Shown: positions 1-12,384, counted from the stretch's first letter. The stretch: DNA of 64,000 nt from Utricularia gibba (GCA_002189035.1 CM007990.1:4960001-5024000); one strand, 5' to 3'. Notes: generated by a model from the letters alone, not told the origin. Program-made: numbers and translations.

Positions 1-1669
1 AAACAATACAGCGATGAAGAGTTCCACGATAAGAAAATAGCCTGACAAAATGATGTAATGTAATCCAAAATATTCTGCAAACTACTTAATGAGATACAAA
101 AATCTTCTGATTTCAAACCTCGATCGTTCTTGATTTCTCTTGCCATGTATAGATGGGAAATGAAACAAACTGTGAGTAGTTCTTCACTAAGCTTTGGATC
201 TTCGCAGGCTCTGAGTATTCGTACTTATCATCTTCCTGGAAAAAAATTAAACTTAGTGAGCAAACGTACACTAGGAAAAGTGATGCCTACTATAAAGCAA
301 ACATTAACAAAATACCTTCAGATAAAGTGTGATTTGAGTTCCACGACCAAAAAAATTGTCTGGATCAGTCTCTTCTCTGATTGAATATGAGCTACTGTCA
401 GCTGCTGCCTCCCAGACATACTGTTTGTCAGACCTAGGACTTTTTGTGGCCACAACTACCTGATCAACAGAAAAAAAAAGCACAAAATAAGAACTGCAGT
501 AATAACAATAGAATGAAAAAATCCCAATGAAAAACATTGAAGATCAGAATACCTTATCAGATACCAGAAAGGCAGAGTAAAAACCAACACCAAATTGGCC
601 AATCAAGCTATTGTCTGCACCAAGGTCCTTGTTCTCCTGCATAAAATTAAAATTTCAAGCAATGAGAAATAGATTCTCCACAATGTAGAAGACACTGCAA
701 GAAGTGGTAGTGCAGAATATACCTTTAATGCCTTGACAAATCTTGAGGTGCCACTCTGAGCAATAGTTCCGAGGCAATCAATGAGCTCCTCCTTTGTCAT
801 TCCAATACCAGTATCACTGCGTGTGGAGAACAAAGAGTAAGAAACTATACAATTTTATTCATGTGGCAGATATTCAGAAGTACACATACATAATTTTAAT
901 GGTTCCCTTCTCGGGATCAGGCTTGATACGAATCTCAAGCTCAGCACCATCTCCAAGCAGTGATGGCTCTGTCACACTCAGAAACCTCAACTTATCAAGA
1001 GCATCACTTGCGTTACTGCCAATTATAAATCAAAGAATAGTTTAGTATTGAAAAAGGTCCAATCTTGAGACCTAAAAAAATACACGTCCACCATCTTCCA
1101 TGGAATTCATTTGACAAAGACAGCTAAAAAAATAACAATCACGAAACAAAAACAGAAATGTAGGGTTACCTCACAAGCTCGCGGAGAAACACTTCTTTGT
1201 GGCTGTAGAGACTGTGGACTATCAAATCATCAGGCGACTCACCTAAAACGAACTTAGTCATAATCTCAAGTGCATTATACTAAACAAATGTCAACGAACT
1301 GGAAAGAAAATCTTGGAATAGAAATAAGTTTCTATTTCACATAAGAAGCGTACAAATGTATTGCCATGAAAATACCCAACAGCAAGAATGAAATCACACC
1401 TCAGCCTGGTACTCATACTGTTCTCCAGAGCTCTCAGGAGCCTCCTTTTCAGCCACAGCGGCAGCCTCACAACGCACCACCACTCCACGCTGCCTCTTCT
1501 GCTGCAGTGAACTCCTCAAAAGACAATTCTTGAATCCATTCCTAGGCAGCAAAGCGCTCCTCAACAAAACACTGTTACATATCCCTCTTGGATGCGAAGA
1601 AATCGCAGCAGGGTATGGAATTGCTGCCTGTGAAGCCGATACGAAACTTCTGCTCGCCACAGGAGCCAT
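1..1669 (-). CDS. HSP90-5: Chloroplast HSP90 (HSP90.5/CR88 type), 5' part, with two frameshifts
   Basis: This is an ATP-dependent HSP90 chaperone of the plastid stroma, where it helps protein import and folding. The start at 1669-1667 opens a Ser/Arg-rich transit peptide (MAPVASRSF...) that ends near VVVRCEAAA. Exons read on the minus strand: 1669-1400, 1242-1170, 1015-890, 816-723, 636-553, 459-316 and 236-119; the rest lies beyond the window start. The ATPase-domain motifs [22 protein letters not shown] and [11 protein letters not shown] are clear. Two single-base indels break the frame. One G is missing near 1227-1230 (LMDLIV is expected, but a stop follows LM). One A is extra near 180-182 (KNYSQF is expected). 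All intron borders are GT-AG. It is either a pseudogene or, more likely, an unpolished sequence. The family assignment is firm. Confidence 0.88.
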
Positions 1670-2020
1670 ATTTCCAACGCGGAGAAAACCCCAGATGGGA
1701 ATCGTTACCACTTATGTACACAAAAGCGGAAACTTATCCTGCTGGTGAAGGAGCTGCGCCTGTCAATAAACCCTGATGACGAGGGGTTTAACAAGAGCTA
1801 CTGGAGGCTTCTAGAATAACGAAGTTGGCCGTGGAGAGGGCACTAGAAAAATGGATGGCAAAGAATGCTGCCATTTCAGCCATAGCAATATCCGTATCAT
1901 TTTCGACGCTTTTTTTTTCCAAATATTTCTCTAACAACCCAACAACTTTCTTTTTTTTTTTTTTCTCATTTTTGGTACGTAAAAAAAAAGAAATATCCAA
2001 ATTGTAGAAAAGAGTAATTC

Positions 2021-2093
2021 TGTTGCTGCCCAGGATCGAACTGGGGACCTTCAGTGTGTAAGACTGACGTGATAACCACTACACCACAGCAAC
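2021..2093 (-). tRNA. tRNA-Val (UAC)
   Basis: On the minus strand the seven-base arms GTTGCTG and CAGCAAC pair as the acceptor stem. The anticodon loop CTTACAC sits between TCAGT and ACTGA and gives anticodon TAC. The T arm has the GTTCGATCC consensus. No intron is seen. It lies between the HSP90 and UDP-arabinopyranose mutase genes. Confidence 0.93.
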
Positions 2094-2262
2094 TCATGCT
2101 TTTGAACTCTTCAAAAAAATAAAAAATCAATTGAACTACTACAAAAAGCATTCAAGGAAGTTTCTTGCAATTGAAAACAGTAAAAGACAATCCGATACTG
2201 AGCAACTCACTGTAAAAAAAAAAAAAAGGCTTTCACGTAACTTAAAGCACTGTGGTTCAAAG

Positions 2263-3935
2263 TTAACTATCGAGTTGGTATCTATTTCGAGCCATTCTTA
2301 ATGGAGGAGCATCCGCAGAAGGGTTGAGCTCATCCCAAGCTTCGATCCAGGTGACCATGGCGTCAGCCAACTTGGTGAAGTAGGGATCCACGGATGAAAG
2401 CTTGGCTTTCACTTGTCTGGCAAGCTCAAGATAGCAGTCCTGGACAGTGGCACATTCTTTCGGGAGCACCAGATTCATGAAAAATGGGATAGCTTCCTCC
2501 TGCCAGAAGATCCCATTGTACTCCTTCTTCAGGTTCACAAATGGATTGCTTGCTTTGCTGTGCCATATGTAGGGGAGACCAGTCTTAACTCCCAGATTCA
2601 GGTGGTCGCATATCACCTGCAAATGCCATGCTCGCTTGCCTTAGTTAAAGACGAAGAACTGCTTCTTACATTTCCAAATGCACTCAAGAAATGGAAGGTG
2701 GGGAGCTACCTTGGTGCACCATCCAGCCCACATATCATCATAGCGCCCAATCGGTTGGCCATCTCCCATGAGACCAAAGTACATTGCTGGTCCAATGAGG
2801 TCCGGTCGAAGGCCAGATTCATCCCACACATTGGGAAGAGTGTACCCTTTGGGATGGTCATGACAGCATCCACATACCTGCAAGAATGATCATTTGTCTA
2901 AGCATAAGAAAAGGCAACTTCTTTCACTAATCAGGGATGAACTGTCATAGGTTGGATGAGTTTTTGCCTTGTGTTCCTTTCCCTGGGCTTAACTAGCTGA
3001 GTGGGGGCATCATAGTCAGGAATGTTGAGCCAAAGACCATGAGAAACCGCAGTTCGAACACCATCTCGGAAGCTGAATGGATAGCCACGAACAAAGTCTG
3101 CACCCTCCGCGTATGGATCATACAATGTGTTGAAGAAATGGGGAGTTGATGGACTCAAGAGATTCTTTATGTGCTGCTCAAGAGCGTTGATATCTCTTCC
3201 AGATGGATCTTTCGCCACCTGCAAGTGGAGCAACCTCAGTTTAAAATGCAAGAACTAGACAATAAAAAACGTTACTTTGCTTTTTCAGAAACTATATACC
3301 AAAGAAAAGTTCAGAAATTCCAATCAACCACAGAATTTATGCAGAACAGAGCCATGGTCTCAAGCCAAGATCAATAATTTATCGGAAATAAGAACTAAAG
3401 ATGCTGATGTCCATCATAGCAAAGAACGAGGGCCCACAAACAATACAACTTTCAAGTAACATTCAGATCACAGCACAAATTGTCCCCATTCGCCCACTCC
3501 ACTTTGCAGACAGAGAAAATTCAAATCCATAAACAGATCTAAAAAAAATAGTCTCCACATCAGAACTTCACGTAAAGATCTAGACTTTAACATAAGATCG
3601 AGAAATTTTTCACTCACAAAGCAATCATCATCAATGGTATAAATATACTTCTTCTTAGAAACCATGTATCCAAAGCATCTGCAAGCAGAATCCTTGAAGG
3701 AGATGCAGGACGCCTTGGGACCCAAAATCCTGTTAATGTCATTGCGATTGTAGAGTTCATAATCAAACCCATCAGGCACTTTGATGATCCTCGAAGGGTC
3801 ACCGTCTTGGACAATGATGAGATGGTAAGGCTGGAAAAATGGTCGCCACATCTCCAGGAAATCAAGGTTTCTTATTGTCGGTATAACAATATCCAATTCG
3901 TCTTTCAGTAGAGGCGTTGCGTTTCCCGCTGCCAT
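2263..3935 (-). CDS. UAM/RGP: UDP-arabinopyranose mutase / reversibly glycosylated polypeptide, with one frameshift
   Basis: This enzyme interconverts UDP-arabinopyranose and UDP-arabinofuranose for cell-wall arabinan, at the cytosolic face of the Golgi. Exons on the minus strand are 3935-3618, 3218-2968, 2877-2710 and 2616-2263. Motifs typical of the family are [18 protein letters not shown] near the N-terminus, the metal-binding IDDDCF at residues 101-106, [16 protein letters not shown], and [12 protein letters not shown]. Intron 2 uses a GC donor (AAG|GCAAAA). In exon 3 one G is missing near 2801-2803: DR followed by LIGPAMYF are in different frames, where family members read DR(D/E)LIGPAMYF. 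Restoring the base gives the usual exon phase. A pseudogene cannot be excluded, but the rest is perfectly conserved. A TATA box lies at 4012-4019. Confidence 0.92.
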
Positions 3936-4011
3936 TGCTACGTTGCTGTTCCGAATCACGATCTCGATGAAGAAGAAAAGCGACCCAGAAAACTTCACCC
4001 CTCACCGTGCG

Positions 4012-4019
4012 CTTATATA
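4012..4019 (-). promoter_or_regulatory. TATA box of the UDP-arabinopyranose mutase gene
   Basis: The minus strand reads CTATATAAG about 80 nt upstream of the ATG at 3935, a normal plant TATA position. Confidence 0.6.
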
Positions 4020-5540
4020 GTGGAGCAGTCAGCAACTTAACCCCGTTGATTCTTTTTCTCTTGAACGTACGATGTGGCGCAGTTGCTAGTCACTCTCTTT
4101 TTTTCAAACACAAAAAATAAAAATATTAATTAAACTTATTCCATCATTTTGTTTTAAAATTATTATTCATGTTTACACAATTCAAAACAAGAACACAAAC
4201 AATTATACACAATTACATGTTGCATAATTAAATCTATCTATTAAACATATTTTAAATTTAAATCATTATTTCATATAGTTTTTAAATAAACATTTCAAAT
4301 AATTTAGAAATTTAGATTATGTAACTTACTATAAATAATAAGTACTTTTTTTTTACTTTTTAAAATAGAAATCGTTCATATTTAATAACAAAAATATTTT
4401 TAGAATTCAAAAACAACGTTTTTAATCCATTAATATACAGCTAATCTAGGATTGGTAGACCTCGTGACGTTTATTACTACCATTCCCTAAGCATTTATTT
4501 GGTATCCACTTAGGCATAATCCACGTAGTTAGCGGTATTAATGAGGGGGTTAAAAAGCACGTGTGAAAAAGGGTTTTAAAATAAAAATAATTCATTAAAT
4601 AAAAGACTTTAGGTTTTTTGTGATGGTTGATTCGAGTAGCCAACCTACCATCTCAACCATGGTTACCTCTCTCGTCTCTTCTCCTAGCCTTTTATATTCA
4701 ATTCGTGGCTCATAATGACGATTGATTCCTTTCAATTATGCTATAAATAAGTGGGAGTTGACAATTACACAAATTATGTTTAGGAATAAACACATGATAT
4801 TACCATGCTAAATACATGTAATTGATGGGAGGCCAATTTTTTAAAATAATTTATTTTTTTATTTGAAACGATTTATGAGTTTCAATAAATGTTCTAGAAT
4901 CAATTTTAGTATTTAATATACTAAATAAAACTTAATTATTTTTATCAAAGACATTTTTCGAAGAATATACTAAAATAAAATTTTAATTTCTTTTTTTCTC
5001 AAAAACTTAAAAAGGGATGAGATTACCTGTTCCTCAACCATGTTTTAAAATCGAGGTTCAAAAAGTTTCACAATCTCGGTTTAATCGATCAAATTCTATT
5101 TTGATAAGTCAAACATTAGTTTCAAAATAAGAAATTATATTTTTTTATAAATAATAATAAATTCAAATAAAATATTAATCCATCGATGTCAGAACTCAAG
5201 CTTGACTAGGATCACCGGTCCCCAAGGGAGATAAGGCCAAATACGGAAGCCCATTGGATATAGTCCCCTCTGTGAAGAAAATATTTTAAATAATTGTGTT
5301 TGTCATTACGTCTCAAATAGAAAATATTTGAGAATGATTCAAATTGATGACTATAATAATTTTTTATCACACGCTTTGTTATTAAAAGAAAAATAATAAT
5401 AATTCGTGATAATATTGTAATAATATTTTAATATTTTTTAGATCGAATCAAAACAAAACTAAAATTCATTTAAAATGCTCACAAATTTCGGAAGTATATA
5501 AATATTAATTCAGGTCGCGACTGCTCCGGCAACCAGAGAC
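4020..5540. other. AT-rich intergenic DNA
   Basis: This spacer lies between two divergently transcribed genes. It is rich in A/T runs, and I see no gene, tRNA or clear repeat in it. Confidence 0.6.
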
Positions 5541-5642
5541 AGAGGAATGTATAGGGTTTGGTAGAGCGGATGGAGACCATTCCTTTGACTGCACTACGAC
5601 GCTGACGACTTCACTCACTCACAGGGTTGAACCACGGATAAA

Positions 5643-5798
5643 ATGTCGGACCAAGAAGTGTTGCTAGTCTGGCAACTTGGAGTTCCCTGCGGAGAGCCTT
5701 TTTGCCGTTCTCGGTATGATACGGGGAGCGTGATTACTTGTTCCTGTTGCTGTGCGTTTCCTTTGATGCGCTACGTTTCTTGGGAACTCGTACGCTGA
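5643..5798 (+). other. Small ORF in the RDR1 5' leader or promoter
   Basis: A 51-codon ORF beginning MSDQEVLLVWQLGVPCGEPF lies about 780 nt upstream of the RDR1 ATG. A possible splice donor (CG|GTATGA) falls inside it. RDR1 genes often have a 5' UTR intron, and the sequence just before the RDR1 start (TTTAG|GGGAAT, about 6573) looks like an acceptor. It could therefore be a leader ORF. The telo-box-like TAGGGTTT upstream fits a promoter. I recognise no protein family. Confidence 0.25.
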
Positions 5799-6579
5799 TG
5801 TAGGGTTCGAGATGGCGAAAAAACTTCATCGAACTGTTTCTTATTATGTTGGGATCTGTGAAGTTATTCTTATTCTTCACTTGCGAAGTATTCAATGTGA
5901 TCGTGTCGCTGTTTCACATGAATCCTTTTTTTGCAAGAAAAGAACATGTGCTTAGTGCGAATAAAGTTTTGTTGGGTCTTCCTTATCTTGAGAGAAGGGA
6001 AAAGAACATTTTTGTACACTTCTTTATTTAGGAAGTCGGTACAAGTTATGATGATGAATATGAAATTTTTTTGGACAGGCATCCTGAAAATTTTCATATT
6101 GAGACAATATCTTTGTAGAATATCTGCATTTACACTGGTTTGCATGAGTGATCCTGACCATGCATTTGTCTTGTGGATTGATTACCTTTAGGCATTTCAT
6201 CTATTGGTTATAACTATATTTTACCTGGAGTTTGAAACTCGAGTAGTGTTGATTCAGAAGTTTGCGCGTTTTTTTTAAGTTGTTTCACGCACTGTTTCTT
6301 GAGAAGCATGCCAAATAATCTATAAGCTGGATTCGAAATCCAGCTGTATGCGTGTTTGCACATTTCGGAAAAATGATGTTTCCTGTTTTTTCGTTGTTGC
6401 CTGGGCTAATGCATACCATTAGTGGCTGCAACTAGTTCTGTATGTGCTATCATCTAATGCCTATACATCCTGCTTCCTCCCTTTCATCTTTAAGTGCACC
6501 TTAATTTAAGATGGCAACCAAGAGTTGGCTTGTGCGTATTAACATTATTCATTCATCTGTCAGTTTGCTTTAGGGGAAT

Positions 6580-9500
6580 ATGGGAAAAACTGTTCAGGCA
6601 TATGGTTTCCCTCGCCGTATTCCTGCAAATGAGGCTAAAGAGTTCTTTGAGAGATATACTGGCCGATGGACTGTAGTTGCTTTGGATATGAAGGAACCAA
6701 AAAACGGTCAACGAACTCATGCCATAGTTCAGTTTATAAGCGAGGCGGCTGCTCAAAAAATTATCACGTTGGCAAATTGCGGTCTTTATTATGGTTCCTC
6801 ATATTTGAAAGTTCGGGATGCAGTTGATCTAATACAATTTCCTGGACCACACTCCCAGGAAATAGAGGGCGTGACCCTAAACTTTGGGTGCCAAATATCA
6901 ACTAATAGATTTGCAGTTTTATGGAGTTCTATGAATATTTCCGCCAGGTTTCATACTGGTCTAAAAAAGATGAACTTCTTTCTGCATGATGGTTCGGATG
7001 AAATCATGCTTCAACTGTCATATGGAAGTATTTGGCAAGTATTGCTGTATACTCCGTATAGTTGCAGTCAAAAGTTAGTTGTTCAGGTAACATGAGCTGT
7101 TGATGGCTTTTGTCTTTAATGTGTTAATTCACATTTCATTAGCTACCACTCCTGCAATGCAGCTATTCGGTGCACCCAAAATCTTTAAGAAGGCCCGAGT
7201 TGATTCCCTTTATAGCTTTTTCTTACACATTCCTGATGATCAGTGCGTGAGAACCACAGACTTCACTCCATCATCATACATTGGACAATCTTCCGGTCTG
7301 TGCCTCGAGTTCCCTTTTGGTATTGAACTTCCTCATTTCAAAGCGAATTTCATTAGTTTCAGAGAAAAAGAAGAGGAGTTATATTTGGAGAAAGCTGCCT
7401 CATTTTCCCAGAATCTACTTCTTGTTCCTATTATTCATCCTCCAAGAGGAGTGGTATTGCCATACAAGGTACTGTTTAAGATCTGTAGGCTGGTACAAAC
7501 AGGGTGCCTTCCCGGGCCTAAACTGAATGCAAACTTCTTTAATCTGGTTAATCCTCTCTATTTCGACATTACATACATCGAACATGCCCTTGAGAAGTTG
7601 TACTACATTGGAGAGTGCTGCTATGATCCTGCTCCATGGCTCGAAAAGCAGTATGAGACATATCGTATGGGTAGGGAGAGGCCTTCATCTCCTAGGATCT
7701 CTTTAGATGATGGGCTCGTATATGTGCACAGGGTTCAGGTAACTCCAACTAGAGTGTATTTTGATGGGCCAGAAGTAAGCGTTTCCAACCGTGTGTTGCG
7801 CCACTTTAAAGAACACATTGATAATTTTCTTCGTGTTTCGTTTGTGGATGAAGAGTGGGAAAAACTGAGTTCAACTACTCTGTCTCCAAGGATAGGTAAA
7901 GTGAATGAGAGGACCATGGTTTATCAAAGAATAATATCTATTCTTAGGAATGGTATCCAAATTGGGGAAAAGAAGTTCGATTTTCTTGCCTTCTCCTCAA
8001 GTCAGTTGCGGGATAACTCTCTGTGGATGTTTGCGCCAACTATGGGCCTGAATGCAGATAAAACCAGATGCTGGATGGGGGACTTTAGCACAATCAGAAA
8101 TGTAGCAAAGTATGCTGCAAGACTTGGACAATCATTTGGCTCATCTACAGAAACTTTGACTGTTGATGCAAGTGAGGTTCAAAACGCTCCAGATATTGAG
8201 GTTTGGACAAACGGTAAAAAATATGTCTTCTCTGATGGGATTGGGAAGATATCAGCTGACTTTGCTCACCGCGTTGCTGTAAAATGTGGGACAGATTTTA
8301 TACCATCCGCCTTCCAGATCAGATATGGTGGCTACAAAGGAGTTGTGGCAGTTGATGCTAGATCGAACGTGAAGTTGTCACTGAGGCCAAGCATGAAGAA
8401 GTATGAATCAACCAATTCTAAACTTGATGTTTTGGCTTGGAGCAAATACCAGGCTTGCTTTCTAAATCGACAAGTGATCACTCTATTATCTACTCTTGGA
8501 GTCAGGGATTATGTGTTTGAGGAGAAGCAACGAGAAGCAGTGGCACAGCTAGATGATCTTCTGGTGGATCCTGTGAAAGCTGAAGAAGCTCTAGATTTGA
8601 TGTCACCTGGAGAAAACACAAACATACTGAAGGAGCTTCTGAAGTGTGGATACCGACCCGATGAAGAGCCGTTCCTTTCGATGATGCTTCAAGCATTTCG
8701 CTCATCAAAGCTGCTTGACCTGCGAACAAAAGCTAGAATGTTCATCCGAAAGGGCAGACAAATGATGGGATGCCTAGATGAATATCGAATTCTTGAGTAT
8801 GGTCAGGTTTTCGTTCAGGTTTCAGGTGCTAGGCAACAGCAGTTCTTGGATGAATCATATAGGTTGCATGGGGATGACCGAGTCATCATCAGGGGAAAGG
8901 TGGTTGTGGCCAAAAACCCATGCTTGCATCCTGGAGATGTCCGAGTTCTGCAAGCCATCGATGCCCCCGTGTTGCATCACATGGTGGACTGTGTTGTTTT
9001 TCCTCAGAAGGGTCACAGGTAACAGTCACAACTCTTTCGCCAATTGAGAACAAGGAACAAGAACTCACATTGTTCCTTGTTTCCTATTGAGACTTGACCA
9101 TTTTCTTCAGCAGGCCTCACCCAAATGAATGCTCCGGTAGTGATCTGGATGGAGATATATATTTTGTTTGCTGGGATCATGAACTGATTCCAAGTAGCCA
9201 ATACCCACCCATGGACTATGACCCAGCGCCAACGGCCGAAGTTGATCACAATGTGACAATTGAGGTATTCTCCCCCTCTTACAGTTTAGGTACTCCAGTG
9301 GCCATGATTTCCCGATTCTCTTGACTTGTGGCTCTTGTTCAGGAAGTTGAAGAATACTTCACCAATTACATTGTAAACGACAGTTTGGGTATTATAGCCA
9401 ATGCTCACACAGCCTTTGCTGACAAGGCACCTGAAATGGCAAAGAGTACTCAGTGTTTGAAGCTGGCTGAGTTGTTCTCGATCGCAGTCGACTTTCCAAA

Positions 9501-10149
9501 AACCGGTGTCCCAGCAGAAATCCCATCTGATTTACGTGTGAGAGAATACCCGGATTTCATGGAGAAGTTTGACAAAACCACCTACGAGTCCACGCGTGTC
9601 ATTGGCAAACTTTTCAGGGATGTAAAAAATATTGATACTACAGGCGCCTCTCGCAAAACATTCACAAGAGAAGTAGCAAGGAGATCCTATGATCCTGACA
9701 TGGAAGTCCCTGGATTTGAGGATTATATTGATGAAGCATTTGGTTGCAAAACTGACTACGACTACAAGCTTGGCAACCTGATGGAGTATTATGGCATAAA
9801 ATCTGAGGCTGAGATACTAAGTGGTGCCATCATGAAGATGTCCAAGACGTTCGATCGAAGGAAAGACGCAGAAGCTGTTGGTGCAGCTGTGAAGTCACTC
9901 AGGAAGGAGGCAAAGTCATGGTTCAAGCTGGGACTCGAGTCAGAGAATCAGTATGCGAAGGCATCAGCATGGTATCATGTTACATATCATCCTGATTACT
10001 GGGGTTGCTACAATGAGGGGATGAAAAGGGACCATTATATTAGCTTCCCATGGTGTGTCTATGACAAACTGATCAAGATCAAGCAAGACAGGGCGAGGTC
10101 TCGTTATTTAGGTTCTCTGGGACTTAGCATGGCCAATCTGAATCTGTGA
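6580..10149 (+). CDS. RDR1: RNA-dependent RNA polymerase 1
   Basis: RDR1 copies single-stranded RNA into double-stranded RNA for small-RNA amplification and antiviral silencing; in many plants it is salicylate-inducible. Exons are 6580-7086, 7163-9018, 9114-9264 and 9343-10149. All introns are GT-AG (76, 95 and 78 nt) and the spliced frame codes for 1106 residues, the usual RDR1 length. The start MGKTVQAYGFPRRIPANEAK is the classic RDR1 N-terminus. The catalytic loop GSDLDGDIYFVCWD places DLDGD at residues 798-802; this is the alpha-clade signature, and all three catalytic Asp are present. The frame break near 7087 is an intron, not a frameshift. A 12-bp inverted repeat sits in intron 2. It converges on the RimP-like gene 233 nt downstream. 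Confidence 0.97.
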
Positions 10150-10382
10150 TGATCATCTGTTTAGTCCAATCCTATGCATCATGTGTCTTCTAGCGTTGGT
10201 TTGTGAGTAAGGTCTGGAGAGTGGCTTCCTTTGGAAGGCAGGCTGTGTAAACTTTCCCTTGGAATTCTTGTGGGAATGCACTTCTTCAGAATCTTATTCC
10301 TGGTTCTACTTCTGGCACAAAGGTTGGTAACTCAAAAAATTTTGCACCCATTTCCATACCAAACTGAAATACTACAAAAAGA

Positions 10383-11827
10383 CTAGAAGTTGAGATACAG
10401 AGTAACCTGCTTAATCATATCAAATGGTATTCTTACTTGGAGCTCTCTCTGTTTACGGCTTACTGGTCTTCCCTTGGCAGCAGGGTCTCTGTTTTCCCTC
10501 ACGTCCGCTAACTTCCAAATGCATTGCTCCGACTCTGTATCTAGAGAGTCAAGAAAGTAGATCCCTTTCTTTTCTGGGAATTCGTTGTGGGAGTCATCTG
10601 AGTAGGTGACGATCATCGGCATCTCCTTGAACCTCAACAGGTCATCCGGTACTCGCAAGAGCCTATCCGCGCCCGGACTTGATACCTGGCACCAGAAGAA
10701 GTTCATATGATCAGTAAACAGAGGAACTAGATGAAATATGCTGTCTTTTTTAGTTCAGTTGGATGAAGGCACTACTTCAAGAGCCAGGTCATCAGGGATT
10801 TCTCCACTTGACCCGAGCTCGTCCAGTTTTTTCTTGTAAAGGCGGCTGAATGATTCAATCTCCTCCATGCTGGGGCACCCATACCTAGGAGAAATGGATT
10901 AACCATAGGAAAGACTCAAACTTTTTGCAGTCTTATCCAAGATTTCAGGAGATAAAAGACTCACTGATTTGAAAGTTTATCCAGCCTCACGTATATGTAT
11001 CCCCGAGGAGAAGTTCTGAAGGCATATAGTTTCATATCTTTGTCAAATTCAAGAAGTGCTTCTCTAACAAGGGAAAGCGCTTTGCCACCCCACTGGCATT
11101 TCTCAATAACAATGCCGCCACCATCGCCTCCATCTCCAATCTAACATGACATGGTAACTGTCACAAAAAGCTGAATTGGAGGATTAGTTTCAAGAAACAG
11201 AATCTGCACCTTAGCCTCAGCATCGTCCTCTTCTTCCCATAAATCAATAGGTTCCACTTCTCCATTGGAGTCATCTGCAAATGCTTCATCCAAACAAGAT
11301 AAGTCACTGTAGCATTGGAAAAGGGAAACAGCGGAAGCATGCAAGAAAATCAATAGCCGGTCATATTGAGCCACATCCATGATAGGAGAACATGTTTAAG
11401 TAGCCTTCACAAGAATACTGTCAACAAACTTCCAGCACATCTTAAACCAGTTTCAACTAAAACAACAAACAGGAGGAGGAGCAAGGAAAATTTTGTATTT
11501 TTCAGCATCACTGAAAGCATCAACAGAGTAGACTGTGTATTGAAGGTCGTTCGGTCAATCGAAGAGCACACCTCCAACTCCTGCTTCCAGATGCGTAGAA
11601 TCAACGTGCAAGAAGCGATGAGCGGCAATTGAACCAGGATGCAAGGAAGGTTCCGGAGGGGGATAGAAAATACAGAACCTATTGAGAATGCGACGAAAGG
11701 ATGGATGCTGGGGCCTCGATGCCACAATATCGTGAATGCTAGAACAAAGGGTTGCAGAAAATTGAATCTTTCTTGAAATTCCGTAGCGCACGCAGCAGCG
11801 AACTCTGGAGGGAATCAAGCTTCTCAT
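10383..11827 (-). CDS. RimP-like ribosome maturation factor, organelle-targeted
   Basis: RimP helps assemble the small ribosomal subunit in bacteria, and the plant forms act in organelles. Exons on the minus strand are 11827-11572, 11274-11210, 11140-10965, 10884-10776 and 10685-10383, giving 302 residues. The first about 75 residues (MRSLIPSRVRCCVRYGISRK...) are Arg/Ser-rich with few acids, which suggests a transit peptide. An acidic linker (DLWEEEDDAEAK) follows. The RimP core has GYIYVRLDKLSNQYGCPS, ALEVSSPGADRLL (the conserved VSSPG loop) and a C-terminal domain ending in VTLYLNF. The exon 1 to exon 2 junction was chosen because only the acceptor TTTGCAG|AT keeps the frame. The protein family is clear; chloroplast versus mitochondrion is not. 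Closest remembered relative: At1g69210. Confidence 0.87.
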
Positions 11828-11932
11828 AGTCCCCTGGCCAGGGGAGAGGAACGCCTTGGTCCACATTTGAGATTTTGGATTTTCTATCTTTAAATAAAGA
11901 TTGAATTTTAAAATTTAAAAGATCCCAGCCAA

Positions 11933-12004
11933 GCCTTCGTAGCATAGTGGTAGTGCGTTCGCTTCGTAAGCGAAAGGTCGCGAGTTCGATCCTCGCCGAG
12001 GGCT
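11933..12004 (+). tRNA. tRNA-Thr (CGU)
   Basis: GCCTTCG pairs with CGAGGGC as the acceptor stem. The anticodon arm TTCGC-TTCGTAA-GCGAA gives anticodon CGT. The D arm has TAGCATAGTGG and the T arm has GAGTTCGATCCTC. A short T-run (TATTTGTTCTTCTATTTTTC) follows as a likely Pol III stop. It lies only 106 nt upstream of the RimP-like start, on the opposite strand. Confidence 0.94.
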
Positions 12005-12087
12005 CTATTTGTTCTTCTATTTTTCACAATCTTTTTTACGATCTGATGTGCCATTGTGATTGCACCGTGAAGCTTCGAACTGCTTGT

Positions 12088-12384
12088 TTATTGTCTTGGT
12101 GACTGGTTGACGGAATGACTCGACATGGAACTTCCCGCCGGGCGTTTTAGTTGTCCGAATTTCGAAAAGGAATGATCCACTTCTTTCGTGTCTACGTACC
12201 ATTCCCATGGCGCCAAAACAGCACCCAATAGTGATGATGCAGCTGCCGCATTGAGTCCCCACAAGGCTAATTCCGATTTATTCTGTAATTTGTGCTCCAA
12301 TGCGCCTGAGGAGGAGGTCAAGGGAGTTGCGCGCCTTGTTGCTACATATTCTGCAGTTTCCGATTTCCCTTTTCCTGCCTCCAC
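12088..12384 (-). CDS. Doubtful 98-residue ORF divergent from RUS3
   Basis: This ORF starts with MEAGKGKSETAEYVATRRAT and has an Ala/Leu-rich hydrophobic stretch (LWGLNAAAASSLLGAVLA) followed by PWEWYVDTKEV. Its ATG is 116 nt from the RUS3 ATG on the other strand, so the two would share a promoter. I recognise no family. It may be a chance ORF in the RUS3 leader region. Confidence 0.22.
   Translation of the reverse strand: MEAGKGKSETAEYVATRRATPLTSSSGALEHKLQNKSELALWGLNAAAASSLLGAVLAPWEWYVDTKEVDHSFSKFGQLKRPAGSSMSSHSVNQSPRQ

Noticed and set aside
2413-2889. 158-residue plus-strand ORF
   Set aside because: It lies antisense to conserved mutase exons, has no family match, and follows the codon pattern of the real gene on the other strand.
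7084-7166. Apparent frameshift between two RDR1 ORFs
   Set aside because: A GT-AG intron (7087-7162) joins VVQ to LFGAP exactly as in other RDR1 proteins.
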